Of a stretch of DNA of 64,000 nt, positions 17,377-26,681 are shown piece after piece (position 1 is the first letter of the stretch; every line of letters begins with the position of its first letter). A model generated the notes under the pieces. The model saw nothing but the letters and a program-made list of their open reading frames with translations. It ran no database searches and was not told where the DNA came from. This stretch comes from Iphinoe sp. HA4291-MV1. GTDB taxonomy: Bacteria > Cyanobacteriota > Cyanobacteriia > Cyanobacteriales > Nostocaceae. Location of the stretch: positions 62,001 through 126,000 of the forward strand of contig JAHHHH010000005.1 in assembly GCA_019359415.1 (NCBI GenBank), in the 5' to 3' direction. Position numbers and translations under genes: made by a program.

Positions 17377-18897
17377 ATGACAAATACGTTCGATGAAAAG
17401 GTTCTCACTCAAATCCAAGAGAATGAAAACCATGAGATTTCAAACTCTCAAATCTCAACTCGTTTAACTGATGATTTGTCTGACATTACTCAGGAATTAC
17501 TTGATAGCTTGCCTCAAGTTTGGACGAGGGGATTGCTATATTTTTTGTTGATTTTTTCATCGATTGCTTTGTCTTGGGCAATGCTATTTAAAGTGGATGA
17601 AACGGGTACTGCTAGAGGAAGACTTGAGCCTGAGGGTAAGACAGTTAAGTTAGATACTCTTGTCGCCGGAACTGTTACCAAAGTTCCCGTAAAGGAAGGT
17701 GAATTAGTCAAACCAGGAGAGACTGTGTTGATATTAGATTCGGAATTAGTTCAAACTCAACTACGTCAAGGAAAGGAGAAATTGGAAGGACAATTAAATC
17801 AACTTTCACAGTTGAATGTTTTGAAAAAGCAATTAGTCATAGCTATAACAACTCAACAACAACAAAATCAAGCACAAGATTTAGAAAAACAGGCTCAAGT
17901 TGAACAGGCACAGCAGAATTTTAGTGCTCTTAAAAATTCCTATGAACTACAAAAAGAAGAAAAATTTACGCAAGTTAATCAGGCAAAGCAAACTCTTATG
18001 TCTCTTCAAAATGCTAGTAAGTTTGTAGAAAGTAGCTTAGCGAGTGCCCAACAGGAAGTTGAACGCTATCGTCAATTAAGGCAAGAAGGGATTGTTTCAG
18101 AGGTTAAAGTTGTAGAAAAGCAAGACATAGCAAATGAAAAGCAAAAGTTGTTTGTACAAAGTCAATCAGATATTGAGCAAGCTAAACTACGCTTAGCAGA
18201 ACAACAAAGTAATTATGAACGGACTATTCGTAAAGCAACAGCGGAAATTGAACAGGCTTATTTACGCCTGAAGGAACAGCAAAGGAGTTACCAAACCCTG
18301 ATTCATTCTAATAAACTAGCCGTCTTAAAAATTGAGGAACAACTGAATAATCTTGAAACTGAAATGACTACGCTGAAGACAGAAGTTGCTCAAAGTAAAA
18401 GTCAAATCCAAACTTTGCAGTTACAGTTAGGACAAAGAGTCTTAAAATCGCCTGTAGCAGGTAGAGTATTTCAGTTACCAATACAAAGAGCTGGGGCTGT
18501 GGTGCAGTCAGGAACAATGGTTGCAGAAATTGCTCCAGAAGGTGCTCCTTTAGTCATTCGGGCACAGATAGCGACAAATGAAAGTGGTTCATTACAAAAA
18601 GGTTTGGCGGTTAAGCTAAAGTTTGATGCTTATCCATTTCAAGATTATGGAATTATAGAAGGAGAATTGGTGGAAATTTCTCCTACGACAATAGAAGTGG
18701 AAACAGCTAATGGAAAAGTAGCAGCTTATAACTTAGAAATTGCATTGAAACAGAATTGTATTCCTACAGCAAATAAATGTCTTTCCTTACGCCCTGGAGA
18801 TACAGCGACAGCTGAGGTCATTGTACGACAACGTCGGATTATTGATTTTCTACTCGATCCATTTAAGCAGTTGAAGCAAGGGAATTTGAAATTGTAG
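17377..18897 (+). CDS. HlyD family membrane fusion protein
   Basis: 506 residues. One N-terminal transmembrane helix (about 52-70, LLYFLLIFSSIALSWAMLF) is followed by a lipoyl/barrel-sandwich half (VAGTVTKVPVKEGELVKPGE), a long coiled-coil hairpin (about 120-350, very rich in Q and E) and the second half (LKSPVAGRVFQLPI) plus a beta-barrel ending near the C-terminus. It would bridge the C39-ABC exporter in the inner membrane to an outer-membrane TolC-like channel, which is not encoded here. Gene order exporter, HlyD, parvulin on one strand. The 124-nt gap upstream is filled with AATTCAAAATT and C-rich repeat DNA. Confidence 0.92.
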   Translation: MTNTFDEKVLTQIQENENHEISNSQISTRLTDDLSDITQELLDSLPQVWTRGLLYFLLIFSSIALSWAMLFKVDETGTARGRLEPEGKTVKLDTLVAGTVTKVPVKEGELVKPGETVLILDSELVQTQLRQGKEKLEGQLNQLSQLNVLKKQLVIAITTQQQQNQAQDLEKQAQVEQAQQNFSALKNSYELQKEEKFTQVNQAKQTLMSLQNASKFVESSLASAQQEVERYRQLRQEGIVSEVKVVEKQDIANEKQKLFVQSQSDIEQAKLRLAEQQSNYERTIRKATAEIEQAYLRLKEQQRSYQTLIHSNKLAVLKIEEQLNNLETEMTTLKTEVAQSKSQIQTLQLQLGQRVLKSPVAGRVFQLPIQRAGAVVQSGTMVAEIAPEGAPLVIRAQIATNESGSLQKGLAVKLKFDAYPFQDYGIIEGELVEISPTTIEVETANGKVAAYNLEIALKQNCIPTANKCLSLRPGDTATAEVIVRQRRIIDFLLDPFKQLKQGNLKL

Positions 18898-18942
18898 AGA
18901 GTGCTAGATTGAAATTTGTTTACTTAACTGAAAGAAATATTT

Positions 18943-19677
18943 ATGTTAAAAACTATTACTATTACCAGTGAACATATTCTTCAACAAGTCAAGCTATCTT
19001 GTAAAATTCCTGAAATTATCCAAGAAATTATAACCCGTAAAATTGTTGCAGTGGCTGCTGAGGAAGTTGGCATTGAGGTAGAAGATGAAGCACTCCAGAA
19101 AACGGCAGATACCTTCCGATTAATAAATAACCTTGGAAGTGCTGAAGAGACATGGCTATGGCTACAAAAACATCACCTTTCTATAGATGATTTTGAACAA
19201 ATCGCATACATCAGTTTCATTTCTGGAGAGTTAGCAAAACATCTGTTTGCAGATAAAGTTGAACCTTATTTCTTTGAAAATCAATTAGATTATATTGGTG
19301 TTGTGATGTATGAGGTTATTTTAGATGACGAAGACTTGGCAATAGAACTTTACTATACCATTAAAGAAGGCGAAATGAGTTTTTATGATGTTGCTCACAA
19401 ATACATCCAAGATACAGAGTTACGTCGAAAATGCGGATATCGGGGGATAGTGCATCGTAAAGATTTAAAGCCAGAAATCTCTGCTGCTGTCTTTGTTGCT
19501 AAGCCACCTCAGCTTCTTAAGCCAATTGTAACGTCTTCAGGAATAAATTTAATTTTTGTGGAGGAAATATTTCAAGCAGAATTGGATGATAAGCTACGTC
19601 ATAAAATAATTGCAGATTTTTTCTCTCAATGGCTCAAACAACAGATTGAGCAAATGAAAATAATTCAAGAATTCTAA
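18943..19677 (+). CDS. SurA/PpiC-like peptidylprolyl isomerase of the export cluster
   Basis: 244 residues. The N-terminal half is helical (KIPEIIQEIITRKIVAVAA) as in SurA-type chaperones; the C-terminal half contains a parvulin-like PpiC domain (CGYRGIVHRKDLKPEISAAV, then KPIVTSSGINLIFVEEI). No signal peptide is seen, so the protein probably acts in the cytoplasm on the precursor or the exporter. Proteins like this regularly follow C39-ABC and HlyD genes in cyanobacteria. The catalytic set of parvulins is not fully recognisable, so it may be a chaperone only. Starts 45 nt after hlyD and is probably in the same operon. Confidence 0.8.
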   Translation: MLKTITITSEHILQQVKLSCKIPEIIQEIITRKIVAVAAEEVGIEVEDEALQKTADTFRLINNLGSAEETWLWLQKHHLSIDDFEQIAYISFISGELAKHLFADKVEPYFFENQLDYIGVVMYEVILDDEDLAIELYYTIKEGEMSFYDVAHKYIQDTELRRKCGYRGIVHRKDLKPEISAAVFVAKPPQLLKPIVTSSGINLIFVEEIFQAELDDKLRHKIIADFFSQWLKQQIEQMKIIQEF

Positions 19678-19734
19678 TCAGACAACAAAGTTTGTTGATT
19701 TCTAGGTTAATTACACAATTTTTTAAACTAAAGA

Positions 19735-19762
19735 CCTGCATCTTAACAAAATAAGATGCAGG
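19735..19762. terminator. Hairpin between the convergent parvulin and precursor genes
   Basis: Perfect 11-bp stem, CCTGCATCTTA (19735-19745) and TAAGATGCAGG (19752-19762), loop of 6. It sits between two convergent genes. On the minus strand it is followed by a T-rich stretch, so it most likely ends the precursor transcript, and may serve both. Confidence 0.55.
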
Positions 19763-19854
19763 ATAATACTAATCAAACTTATTAGAAATAAAAGCAAGTG
19801 TGGCTCTTCATAAGAAGTTTGTCACTCAAGCCTTCTTTCTAATTAGCGTTACTT

Positions 19855-20100
19855 TTACGCAACAACAAATTGTGGCGAAAGTATAGGTATAGAATTGCCA
19901 TTCAAGCTTTCGTCAACGGTACCGCCTATACCTGTAAAACTAGTATCGGAAACACCAATACCCAAAATTCCACCAACTATTTTCCCTAGTGTATCTGGGA
20001 AAAATGCACCACCACCTTTTGTTGTATTTAACTCAGTAGCTGTTAGCTCATTGAAGTAGCTATCAGAGGTTTGCAGTTGAGAAATTGTAATCTTAGCCAT
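19855..20100 (-). CDS. Double-glycine leader precursor peptide 1
   Basis: 81 residues. The leader MAKITISQLQ..., with LTATELNTTKGG ending in a double glycine near residue 30, fits substrates of C39 exporters. The mature part would be about 51 residues, rich in Gly, Ile and Phe and without Cys (GAFFPDTLGKIVGGILGIG), so a hydrophobic, unmodified class II bacteriocin or signalling peptide is plausible. AAGGAG lies 11 nt before the ATG. It is convergent with the exporter cluster that ends at 19677 and has its own promoter region at 20101-20400. No immunity gene is recognisable nearby. Confidence 0.8.
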   Translation of the reverse strand: MAKITISQLQTSDSYFNELTATELNTTKGGGAFFPDTLGKIVGGILGIGVSDTSFTGIGGTVDESLNGNSIPILSPQFVVA

Positions 20101-20555
20101 TGTGGAATTTACTCCTTGATCACGTTCTCTGTTTTAGGATTCGACTTTGTATTGCCTTATCCTGTTTACTATCCTCTGTTATGTATTCCAGTATTTCAAG
20201 GTTTTTTTGACTTAATAATGGACATAAAAATTACAGTTATATTCTATTGATTATTAAATCAAAAAATTATCTTTATAGGAGGGAAGTAAAAAAATAACAT
20301 TAAACAGCAGCACAACCCATTGTTATACTCTTATCTGAAGTTCATTTATTAGGTTCATTAAAATAAACTAATATTTTGATTTATAAGCGTTTAGCCCTCT
20401 TTAAAGAACTTGCACTATCAGATAGGAAATTTGTTCACTGGTAAACTTTTTCGAGTTACATATCTAAAATATTTATGTCCTAAAATCCTCATTATTAGTG
20501 AGTTGATTGATGTGTTGAATCAGGCTGCAGAGTTCATCTTATGCGTTGAGTCAAG
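20101..20555. other. Upstream region of precursor 1, no gene seen
   Basis: AT-rich, non-coding. It must hold the promoter of the minus-strand precursor gene. A run TTGATTGATG near 20503 may be the remains of a left transposon end, given the right-end-like structure just downstream. No other gene is supported. Confidence 0.4.
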
Positions 20556-20626
20556 AATCCCACGCATGGACGGGCGTTCACCCGTCAAGCGTACCGCTAA
20601 CACAGTCAAAGCCGTGGGAGTGTCAA
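20556..20626 (+). mobile_element. IS200/IS605-type right-end-like structure, no transposase
   Basis: AATCCCACG (20556-20564) pairs with CGTGGG (20613-20618) and is followed by AGTGTCAA ending at 20626. This is the layout of IS605/ISDra2 right ends, which finish in TCAA and also form the 3' part of TnpB omega RNA. An inner hairpin GACGGG/CCCGTC lies at 20569-20586. TCAA overlaps the stop codon of the TPR gene on the other strand. No tnpA or tnpB is present. Confidence 0.45.
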
Positions 20627-21888
20627 CCCCGATCGCGTTCCCAATCACTAATGACTTTTTGCAAATACCATTCCTCTGGCATTCCAGGATAGTCGTACTT
20701 CGCCTGATCAATCAATCTTTGAGCTATTTCCCAATATCCCCCAACTAGTCTCAACAGACGTTGTCGTAGCAAGTTATACCTTGCTTTTCTTAAGTTAGAG
20801 CTAGGGGAGTGAATTTTCTTTAGACTATCTAAGACTTGTTGGTAATTTCCCCAGTCTTCTTTTTCACAAAACATACTTGCTGCATGCTGATAATCTTCAA
20901 CAGCACGCTCCATTTCTTCCAAGCAAGCGTAGGCAATACCGCGATTGTAGTAAGCTGTTGCGTCATCAGGATTTATTTGCAGTGCTTGGGTGTAGTCGTT
21001 AATTGCACTCCTGAAATTCCCCATGATCCGATAGGCATTCCCTCTAGCAGTATAGAGCATGGCATCTTGGGGTTGCATCTGTAGTGCTTGGTTGAAATCA
21101 GCGATCGCTCCTTGATGATCCCCTAAGTGAGAACGTGCTTTTCCTCGGTTGCGGTAGACAAATGCATCAAGAAAATTTAGTCGCAGTGCTTGGTTAAAGT
21201 CTGAGATAGCATCCCGATAATAACCCAATTTGCAACGCACAACCCCTCGACAGCAGTAAGCTTGTGCATCCTGTGGATCAACCTGCAAAGCCCAGTTTAA
21301 ATCCTCCATTGCTTCGCGGATGTCTCCCTTTTCTGCTTTTTCTAGTAACTGCGTGAAATATTCTTTTTCGGATTTGAGTGGCGTAATTGTGAGACTTGGT
21401 TGTACAACAGTAGGCTTTTCCTTTGGTTGGATCTGTTTAATCTTTTCCAGACACTGGCGACAATTCTCTACGTCCTTTTGTTGTAAATATAATTCTGCTG
21501 CTTTTTTAAAGTTGGCGATCGCATCTTGAATATACCCTTGTTTACGGTGCACTATTCCTCGTAAATTATAGGCAGCCGCATAATCTGCATTAAGATGAAT
21601 AGCTTGCTCTACATCCGCAAGCGCTCCTGGAAGATTTTTCAGCCCCACTCGTGCCAAAGCGCGACAGTAATGAGCCTCTACACTTTGAGGATTCAGTTTC
21701 AGCGCTTCTGTGAAGTCAGAAATAGCATTGAGTACTTCTCCTAAATCATAGTATGCTAAACCCCGTTGATAGTAAGCTTCAGCAAAGTAAGGCGATAGCT
21801 GCAAAGCACGGGTAAATTCTTCAATGGCTTCAGCATACTCTTTTTGCTTGGCTCTTTCCAATCCTCTATTGTAAAATTCGTCATTCAT
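20623..21888 (-). CDS. TPR repeat protein
   Basis: 421 residues. Two arrays of TPR units (residues about 1-150 and 190-340) share the pattern A-Y..RG.A...LG....AI.DF..AL.L.P, for example AYYQRGLAYYDLGEVLNAIS and AYYNRGIAYACLEEMERAVE. The linker (about 150-190) is charged. The C-terminus (about 345-421) is helical and not TPR. It is cytoplasmic, and a scaffold for protein interactions is all that can be inferred. The stop codon is provided by the edge of the IS605-like structure, so the last few residues may have been altered. Divergent from sfsA (97 nt apart). Confidence 0.88.
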   Translation of the reverse strand: MNDEFYNRGLERAKQKEYAEAIEEFTRALQLSPYFAEAYYQRGLAYYDLGEVLNAISDFTEALKLNPQSVEAHYCRALARVGLKNLPGALADVEQAIHLNADYAAAYNLRGIVHRKQGYIQDAIANFKKAAELYLQQKDVENCRQCLEKIKQIQPKEKPTVVQPSLTITPLKSEKEYFTQLLEKAEKGDIREAMEDLNWALQVDPQDAQAYCCRGVVRCKLGYYRDAISDFNQALRLNFLDAFVYRNRGKARSHLGDHQGAIADFNQALQMQPQDAMLYTARGNAYRIMGNFRSAINDYTQALQINPDDATAYYNRGIAYACLEEMERAVEDYQHAASMFCEKEDWGNYQQVLDSLKKIHSPSSNLRKARYNLLRQRLLRLVGGYWEIAQRLIDQAKYDYPGMPEEWYLQKVISDWERDRG

Positions 21889-21985
21889 AGCACAAGTCAG
21901 GATACAGGTTGCAGGGTGAAATACTTCATACTTTATACTTCAATTTTCAGTTGACTCATTTCAAATTGCTAAGGAAAATGACCAA

Positions 21986-22774
21986 ATGACTAACGACTAC
22001 CTTTACCGCTACCCACCTTTGTATCCTGGTGTCTTGCTCAGACGCTACAAGCGGTTTTTTGCTGATGTTGAACTCGCTTCTGGAGAAATTGTAACAGCGC
22101 ACTGCCCCAATACAGGACCAATGAGTGGAGTTTGTACTCCTGGTAGTGCAGTACAGCTGTCTTACAGTGATAGTCCTAACCGCAAACTTCCTTATACCTG
22201 GGAAATGATCCAGGTACATGACAACGAACCCACTTGGGTTGGTATAAATACTAACTTACCTAATAGGATCATCAAATTAGCTTTAGAAAAATACCTTTTT
22301 CCAGAATTGGGAAACTATAGCCAAATTCGTACTGAACTTTCCTATGGACAAAATAAATCAAGTCGGGTGGATTTCTGCTTATTTCCACAGACAAACATCA
22401 ACATCCCATCTAGTGATTTCTTTTTAGAAAGTAGTAAATTACTATTAACAGAAAATACTTCTTCTATATATCTTGAAGTCAAAAATACAACTTGGGCGGA
22501 GGGAAAGTTAGCACTATTTCCAGACACAGAAACAACACGAGGACAAAAGCATTTGCGAGAACTGACAGCACTTTTACCCCAAAGTCGTGCAGTCATGCTT
22601 TACTTTATCAATCGCGGTGATTGCACTGAGTTTGCCCCTGGCGATCGCGCTGATCCCGTGTATGGGAAATTATTAAGATATGGCATCGACCTTGGTTTAG
22701 AAATCTTACCCTGCCGTTTTGAAGTTAACCCAGAAGGTGTGTGTTATTTAGGTTTGGCAGAATGCAAATTATGA
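21986..22774 (+). CDS. sfsA: SfsA-family DNA/RNA nuclease
   Basis: 262 residues, full length for the family. Features: YPGVLLRRYKRFFADVEL (OB-fold N-terminus), VTAHCPNTGPMSGVC, the nuclease core SRVDFCLF, YLEVKNTTW (the D..EVK motif of the restriction-endonuclease-like fold), FPDTETTRGQKHLREL and VMLYFINRGDCTEFAPGD. ATG 21986 has AAGGAA upstream. Known as sugar fermentation stimulation protein; homologues are single-strand-preferring nucleases. The stop overlaps the end of the small pseudogene on the other strand. Confidence 0.93.
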   Translation: MTNDYLYRYPPLYPGVLLRRYKRFFADVELASGEIVTAHCPNTGPMSGVCTPGSAVQLSYSDSPNRKLPYTWEMIQVHDNEPTWVGINTNLPNRIIKLALEKYLFPELGNYSQIRTELSYGQNKSSRVDFCLFPQTNINIPSSDFFLESSKLLLTENTSSIYLEVKNTTWAEGKLALFPDTETTRGQKHLRELTALLPQSRAVMLYFINRGDCTEFAPGDRADPVYGKLLRYGIDLGLEILPCRFEVNPEGVCYLGLAECKL

Positions 22775-22986
22775 AGACTCTTCATTTGCGGATTCTACAC
22801 GAGCGCCAATCGATTCCAAAGTAGATAGTCCACCTGATTTTTGGGTACATACCAATTGTTGGAATCAGCTACCATACCAGCGATCGCTGTAAACTCTTTG
22901 CGCTGGTGGATCTGCAAGGTCAACGTACCTTGTCCCTTCTTGTAAGGGGCTTCCAGGCGGTAATATTATAATTTGTTTCATTTCAT
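22769..22986 (-). pseudogene. Frameshifted small conserved gene
   Basis: Read on the minus strand, ATG at 22986 or 22981 (AGGAG at 22991-22995) leads into three pieces in different frames: a short start, then YYRLEAPYKKGQGTLTLQIH and FTAIAGMVADSNNWYVPK, then SGGLSTLESIGARVESANEE before TAA at 22771-22769. Joined, they would give a protein of roughly 68 residues with coding-like composition. At least two indels break it. I do not recognise the family. Sequencing error is the alternative explanation. It ends inside the sfsA stop region. Confidence 0.6.
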
Positions 22987-23334
22987 CTTGCTCCTTTTTA
23001 CCTCAATACCATTACGCCTCATCTAAATTTTGATGCCGACTGTCGAAGGAAGGAATTGAACAACTGTGTTTTTAGCTACAGAGCAAATCAAACTCCCTAA
23101 TAATCTATTAACCCGTAGATAGAGGCTGCTCCTCAATACTGTGTAGAAACTGAATACAAGCTTAGGGTGTATGGAATGAGTAATAGCGAACTGAGATATA
23201 GACTAGCCTGAGCTTCTTCAAAAATCAATCTCAGCAGCCTGAAAAAGAGAATTTGATAGTTTTTGGTTACTTGTGATTTTTCACACCTTTCGTTAGTTTT
23301 TACTGTCTTACAAAGAAATGTAGAGGAGAATTTT
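22987..23334. other. Intergenic region before the hydrolase, nothing clear
   Basis: About 350 bases with no convincing reading frame on either strand, no strong hairpin and no repeat. It presumably holds promoters for the hydrolase (plus) and the dead small gene (minus). Confidence 0.5.
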
Positions 23335-24024
23335 GTGCAGCCTATTTATGATGAATCATTTGAGATGATTGTCGAAGACATTGAAGTAGGAGTTCAGCAG
23401 GAAGAATATCATCCAATTAAACTAATAACGAGTCGAGGTTCTATTCATTGTCGCTACTATCCGGTAGAAAGTGCCGATAAGGCAGTCATCTGGGTTGGGG
23501 GTATTGGGGGTGACTGGGATACACCCGCTCGTGGGCTATACCCGTTGTTATGTGAGGTTTTGAGGAAAGAAGGGATAGCTTCTTTGCGAGTGCACTACCG
23601 CTACCCAACAGGTTTGAAAGAATCCATTTTAGATGTTTTGGCAGGTCTTACCTACTTACAGGATGAGGGCATCAACGAGTTTGCTTTGGTTGGTCACTCC
23701 TTTGGTGGTGCGGTAGTTATCCAAGCTGCTGCTCAATCCCCAGATGTTTACACTGTGGTTACCCTAGCTACGCAATCACACGGTACAGACCCTGTAACTG
23801 AACTTGGGACGCGATGCTCACTGCTGCTGCTGCACGGCACGAATGATCAGGTACTATCACCTTACTGCTCACAACACGTCTATCAGCTTGCCCTTGAACC
23901 CAAGCGTCTGATTCTATACCCAAATGCCGGACATGGTCTTGATGAAGTGGCTGATGAAGTTTATCTGGTCGTTCGGGATTGGATTGTTCAACAATTGAAT
24001 CGTCCTACAGCAAATTTGTCTTAA
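23335..24024 (+). CDS. Alpha/beta hydrolase
   Basis: 229 residues from GTG 23335, chosen because AGAGGAG (23322-23328) lies 6 nt upstream; the in-frame region before it (from 23263) has no such site. Nucleophile elbow GHSFGG, catalytic acid region HGTNDQVLSP and catalytic His in NAGHGLDE give a complete Ser-Asp-His triad. The front part (AVIWVGGIGGDWDTPARG) forms the oxyanion side. It resembles dienelactone-hydrolase-like or small cytosolic esterases; substrate unknown. No signal peptide. Monocistronic by spacing. Confidence 0.87.
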   Translation: MQPIYDESFEMIVEDIEVGVQQEEYHPIKLITSRGSIHCRYYPVESADKAVIWVGGIGGDWDTPARGLYPLLCEVLRKEGIASLRVHYRYPTGLKESILDVLAGLTYLQDEGINEFALVGHSFGGAVVIQAAAQSPDVYTVVTLATQSHGTDPVTELGTRCSLLLLHGTNDQVLSPYCSQHVYQLALEPKRLILYPNAGHGLDEVADEVYLVVRDWIVQQLNRPTANLS

Positions 24025-24416
24025 TGACTCAAGTTAGCTTGGGTAAAACTTTGTTTTTGTGCGATTGTCTTTTAGAGCACACTTGTACATGGACAATCAC
24101 CTTTTAGTTTGTCATCTCCCAGTGTTTAAGAATTCTGGGATAGTTAGCAGCTGTCATCATCAATGTTACAAATATCGGCTTTTGTGCTATTTAAACTAAA
24201 TAAAAAAATAAAAATATTATTTTTTTTGTAAATAATTATACAGAAAAGAGATATCTCTTTCTAAAGACGTATATCCAGTATTAGAGATTTCTACCTATCC
24301 CATCTTCTAACATCCTCCCAAAGGTAGGCTCAAAACAATTCTTTGTAGCAAATAATTAACAATGCTGTGCTGCAAAGTCTTATATAAAATAATAAGGTTT
24401 TATTAGCGATTTATTT
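24025..24416. other. Leader region of the glgX-treZ-treY genes
   Basis: Non-coding, AT-rich. It contains a TCCCAG/CTGGGA hairpin near 24116-24138 and the palindrome described at 24245-24260. No gene is supported. Confidence 0.45.
24245..24260. promoter_or_regulatory. 16-bp perfect palindrome, possible operator
   Basis: AAAGAGATATCTCTTT is a perfect 16-bp palindrome, 156 bases before glgX. Its position in a leader region suggests a dimeric regulator site controlling the trehalose genes. No known consensus is claimed. Confidence 0.25.
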
Positions 24417-26543
24417 ATGTACCTAGCACTCTGGCCGGGAAAGGTTTATCCCTTAGGGGCATACTGGGACGGCAAAGGCACGAACTTTGCTTTGTTTTCT
24501 GAAAACGCAACAAGTGTCGAGCTTTGTTTATTTGATAGAGAAGACCAAGAGACACGCTTGACCCTGACTGAACTCAGCAACTTCGTTTGGCATGGCTATG
24601 TGCCGGGAGTGGGACCAGGACAACGCTACGGGTATAGAGTAGATGGTCCGTATGTACCCCATGAGGGACATCGCTTTAACCCGAATAAACTGCTGATTGA
24701 TCCATATGCTAAGGCAGTTGATGGTGAAATTGGCAATGGTCCGGAGCTGTTTGGCTACTCTTGGGATTCTGCGGAAGAAGACTTATCTTTCTCGGAGCTA
24801 GATAGCGCCCCTTTGATCCCAAAGTCTGTTGTTGTTGATCAGACCTTTGACTGGGAAGGCGACCAGCTACTGCGAACTCCGTGGCACGAAACTGTCATTT
24901 ATGAAACCCATGTTAAAGGCTTTACTAGGCTCCATCCAGATATCCCAGAAGAACTGCGCGGTACTTATGCTGGGTTAGCGTATCCAGCAGCAATTGAACA
25001 TCTACAGAGGCTTGGGATCACAGCAGTGGAACTCATGCCTGTGCATCACTTCCTGTCTCGTCCTGGACATCTAGTTGGCAAAGAACTGAGGAATTATTGG
25101 GGTTACGACTCCGTTAATTATTTTGCTCCATACTCCGGCTACAGTTCTAGCGGTACTTTGGGAGAGCAGGTCACCGAATTCAAGGAGATGGTCAAAGCAC
25201 TGCATCGTGCTGGGATTGAGGTGATTTTGGATGTCGTCTACAACCACACAGGAGAAGGTAATCATTTAGGTCCCACACTCTCATTGCAAGGTATCGACAA
25301 TGCCATTTACTACCGCCTAGTTGATGATAATCCTCGCTATTACATGGATTATACAGGCTGTGGTAATTCTCTCTACGTGCGTCAACCACAAGTGCTGAAG
25401 TTAATTATGGATAGTTTGCGGTATTGGGTCACGGAAATGCACGTAGATGGCTTCCGCTTCGACCTAGCTTCAGCTTTGGCGCGAGAACTCTATGAAGTCA
25501 ACAGTCTGGCAGCTTTCTTTGACATCATTCACCAAGACCCCATACTCGCAGATGTGAAGCTGATTGCTGAACCTTGGGACTTAGGAGAAGGTGGTTATCA
25601 AGTGGGTCAATTCCCGGTTCTCTGGTCAGAATGGAATGGCAGATATCGCGATACTGTACGGGACTTCTGGCGCGGTATAGATGAGAGCTTGGGGAAATTT
25701 GCTTACTGTTTCACAGGTAGTCCAGACCTGTATGCACTGAATGGACGGAGACCCAACGCAAGCGTCAACTTTATCACGGCACACGATGGGTTTACCCTAA
25801 ACGACCTTGTTAGTTACAACGATAAACACAACGAAGCTAACGGGGAAGATAACCGGGATGGGGAAAGCCATAATCGCTCTTGGAATTGTGGAGCGGAAGG
25901 TGAAACTGACGATCCAGAAGTCCTGCAACTACGAGAACAACAACGGCGAAACTTTTTAACAACTTTAATGCTGTCCCAAGGTATCCCAATGTTATTGGGG
26001 GGAGATGAAATTGGGCGAACTCAAAAGGGCAATAATAATGCCTACTGCCAAGACAATGAAATTTCCTGGTTCGATTGGGACTTGCAACAAGGAAATGAGG
26101 ATCTGGTGAATTTTTGCCGCGAACTCGTCTACTTTCGCCGTCAGCATCCAGTATTTCGGCGACGCAAATGGTTTCAAGGCAGACCCATCTACGGAAAGGG
26201 CATTAGTGATATCGCTTGGTTCAATCCTGATGGCAGTGAAATGACTCAGGAACAGTGGGATGTTGGTTATGCTAAGTCGGTTGGGGTTTTTTTTGATGGA
26301 AATCAACTTCCTAGTGTTGGTCCCAAAGGCGAACGCATTAGTGATGACAGTTTTCTCCTGTTTTTCAACGCTCACTACGAAATGCTAGAGTTTTCTCTAC
26401 CAGAAGGAATGCAGCATAGGGAGTGGACTGTTGTTATTGACACTAAAGAACCTCGCTTCGTCACAGACGAAAGACGTTACACAGGAACTCAAGCAGTACC
26501 AGTTGTAGACCGCTCAATGGTGGTACTACGGCGTATTGGATAG
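24417..26543 (+). CDS. glgX: Glycogen debranching enzyme GlgX/TreX
   Basis: 708 residues, GH13_11 isoamylase type. An N-terminal CBM48-like domain ([18 protein letters not shown]) is followed by the catalytic barrel: region [15 protein letters not shown], region [13 protein letters not shown] (nucleophile Asp), region [15 protein letters not shown] (acid Glu), region [20 protein letters not shown]. It cleaves alpha-1,6 branches of glycogen, releasing malto-oligosaccharides. Placed directly before treZ and treY, it probably supplies their substrate, as TreX does in archaea and actinobacteria. ATG 24417 lacks a strong ribosome binding site. Confidence 0.95.
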   Translation: MYLALWPGKVYPLGAYWDGKGTNFALFSENATSVELCLFDREDQETRLTLTELSNFVWHGYVPGVGPGQRYGYRVDGPYVPHEGHRFNPNKLLIDPYAKAVDGEIGNGPELFGYSWDSAEEDLSFSELDSAPLIPKSVVVDQTFDWEGDQLLRTPWHETVIYETHVKGFTRLHPDIPEELRGTYAGLAYPAAIEHLQRLGITAVELMPVHHFLSRPGHLVGKELRNYWGYDSVNYFAPYSGYSSSGTLGEQVTEFKEMVKALHRAGIEVILDVVYNHTGEGNHLGPTLSLQGIDNAIYYRLVDDNPRYYMDYTGCGNSLYVRQPQVLKLIMDSLRYWVTEMHVDGFRFDLASALARELYEVNSLAAFFDIIHQDPILADVKLIAEPWDLGEGGYQVGQFPVLWSEWNGRYRDTVRDFWRGIDESLGKFAYCFTGSPDLYALNGRRPNASVNFITAHDGFTLNDLVSYNDKHNEANGEDNRDGESHNRSWNCGAEGETDDPEVLQLREQQRRNFLTTLMLSQGIPMLLGGDEIGRTQKGNNNAYCQDNEISWFDWDLQQGNEDLVNFCRELVYFRRQHPVFRRRKWFQGRPIYGKGISDIAWFNPDGSEMTQEQWDVGYAKSVGVFFDGNQLPSVGPKGERISDDSFLLFFNAHYEMLEFSLPEGMQHREWTVVIDTKEPRFVTDERRYTGTQAVPVVDRSMVVLRRIG

Positions 26544-26681
26544 ATGTTCATATGAGGAAGATGGGGCATTGGGCAATGGGCATTAGTCAAAAATTAGTCT
26601 TCTCCCCTGCAACCCAAGCGCTTCTCCTTGTCCCCTTGTCCCTCTTGTTCCCTTGTCCTCCTCACTCAGTACTCAGAATAT

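Noticed and set aside
26628-26681. Longer N-terminus for treZ
   Set aside because: The extra codons come from C-rich intergenic repeat DNA (CCTTGTCCC units), and MKLGAHYLG at 26682 is the usual TreZ start.
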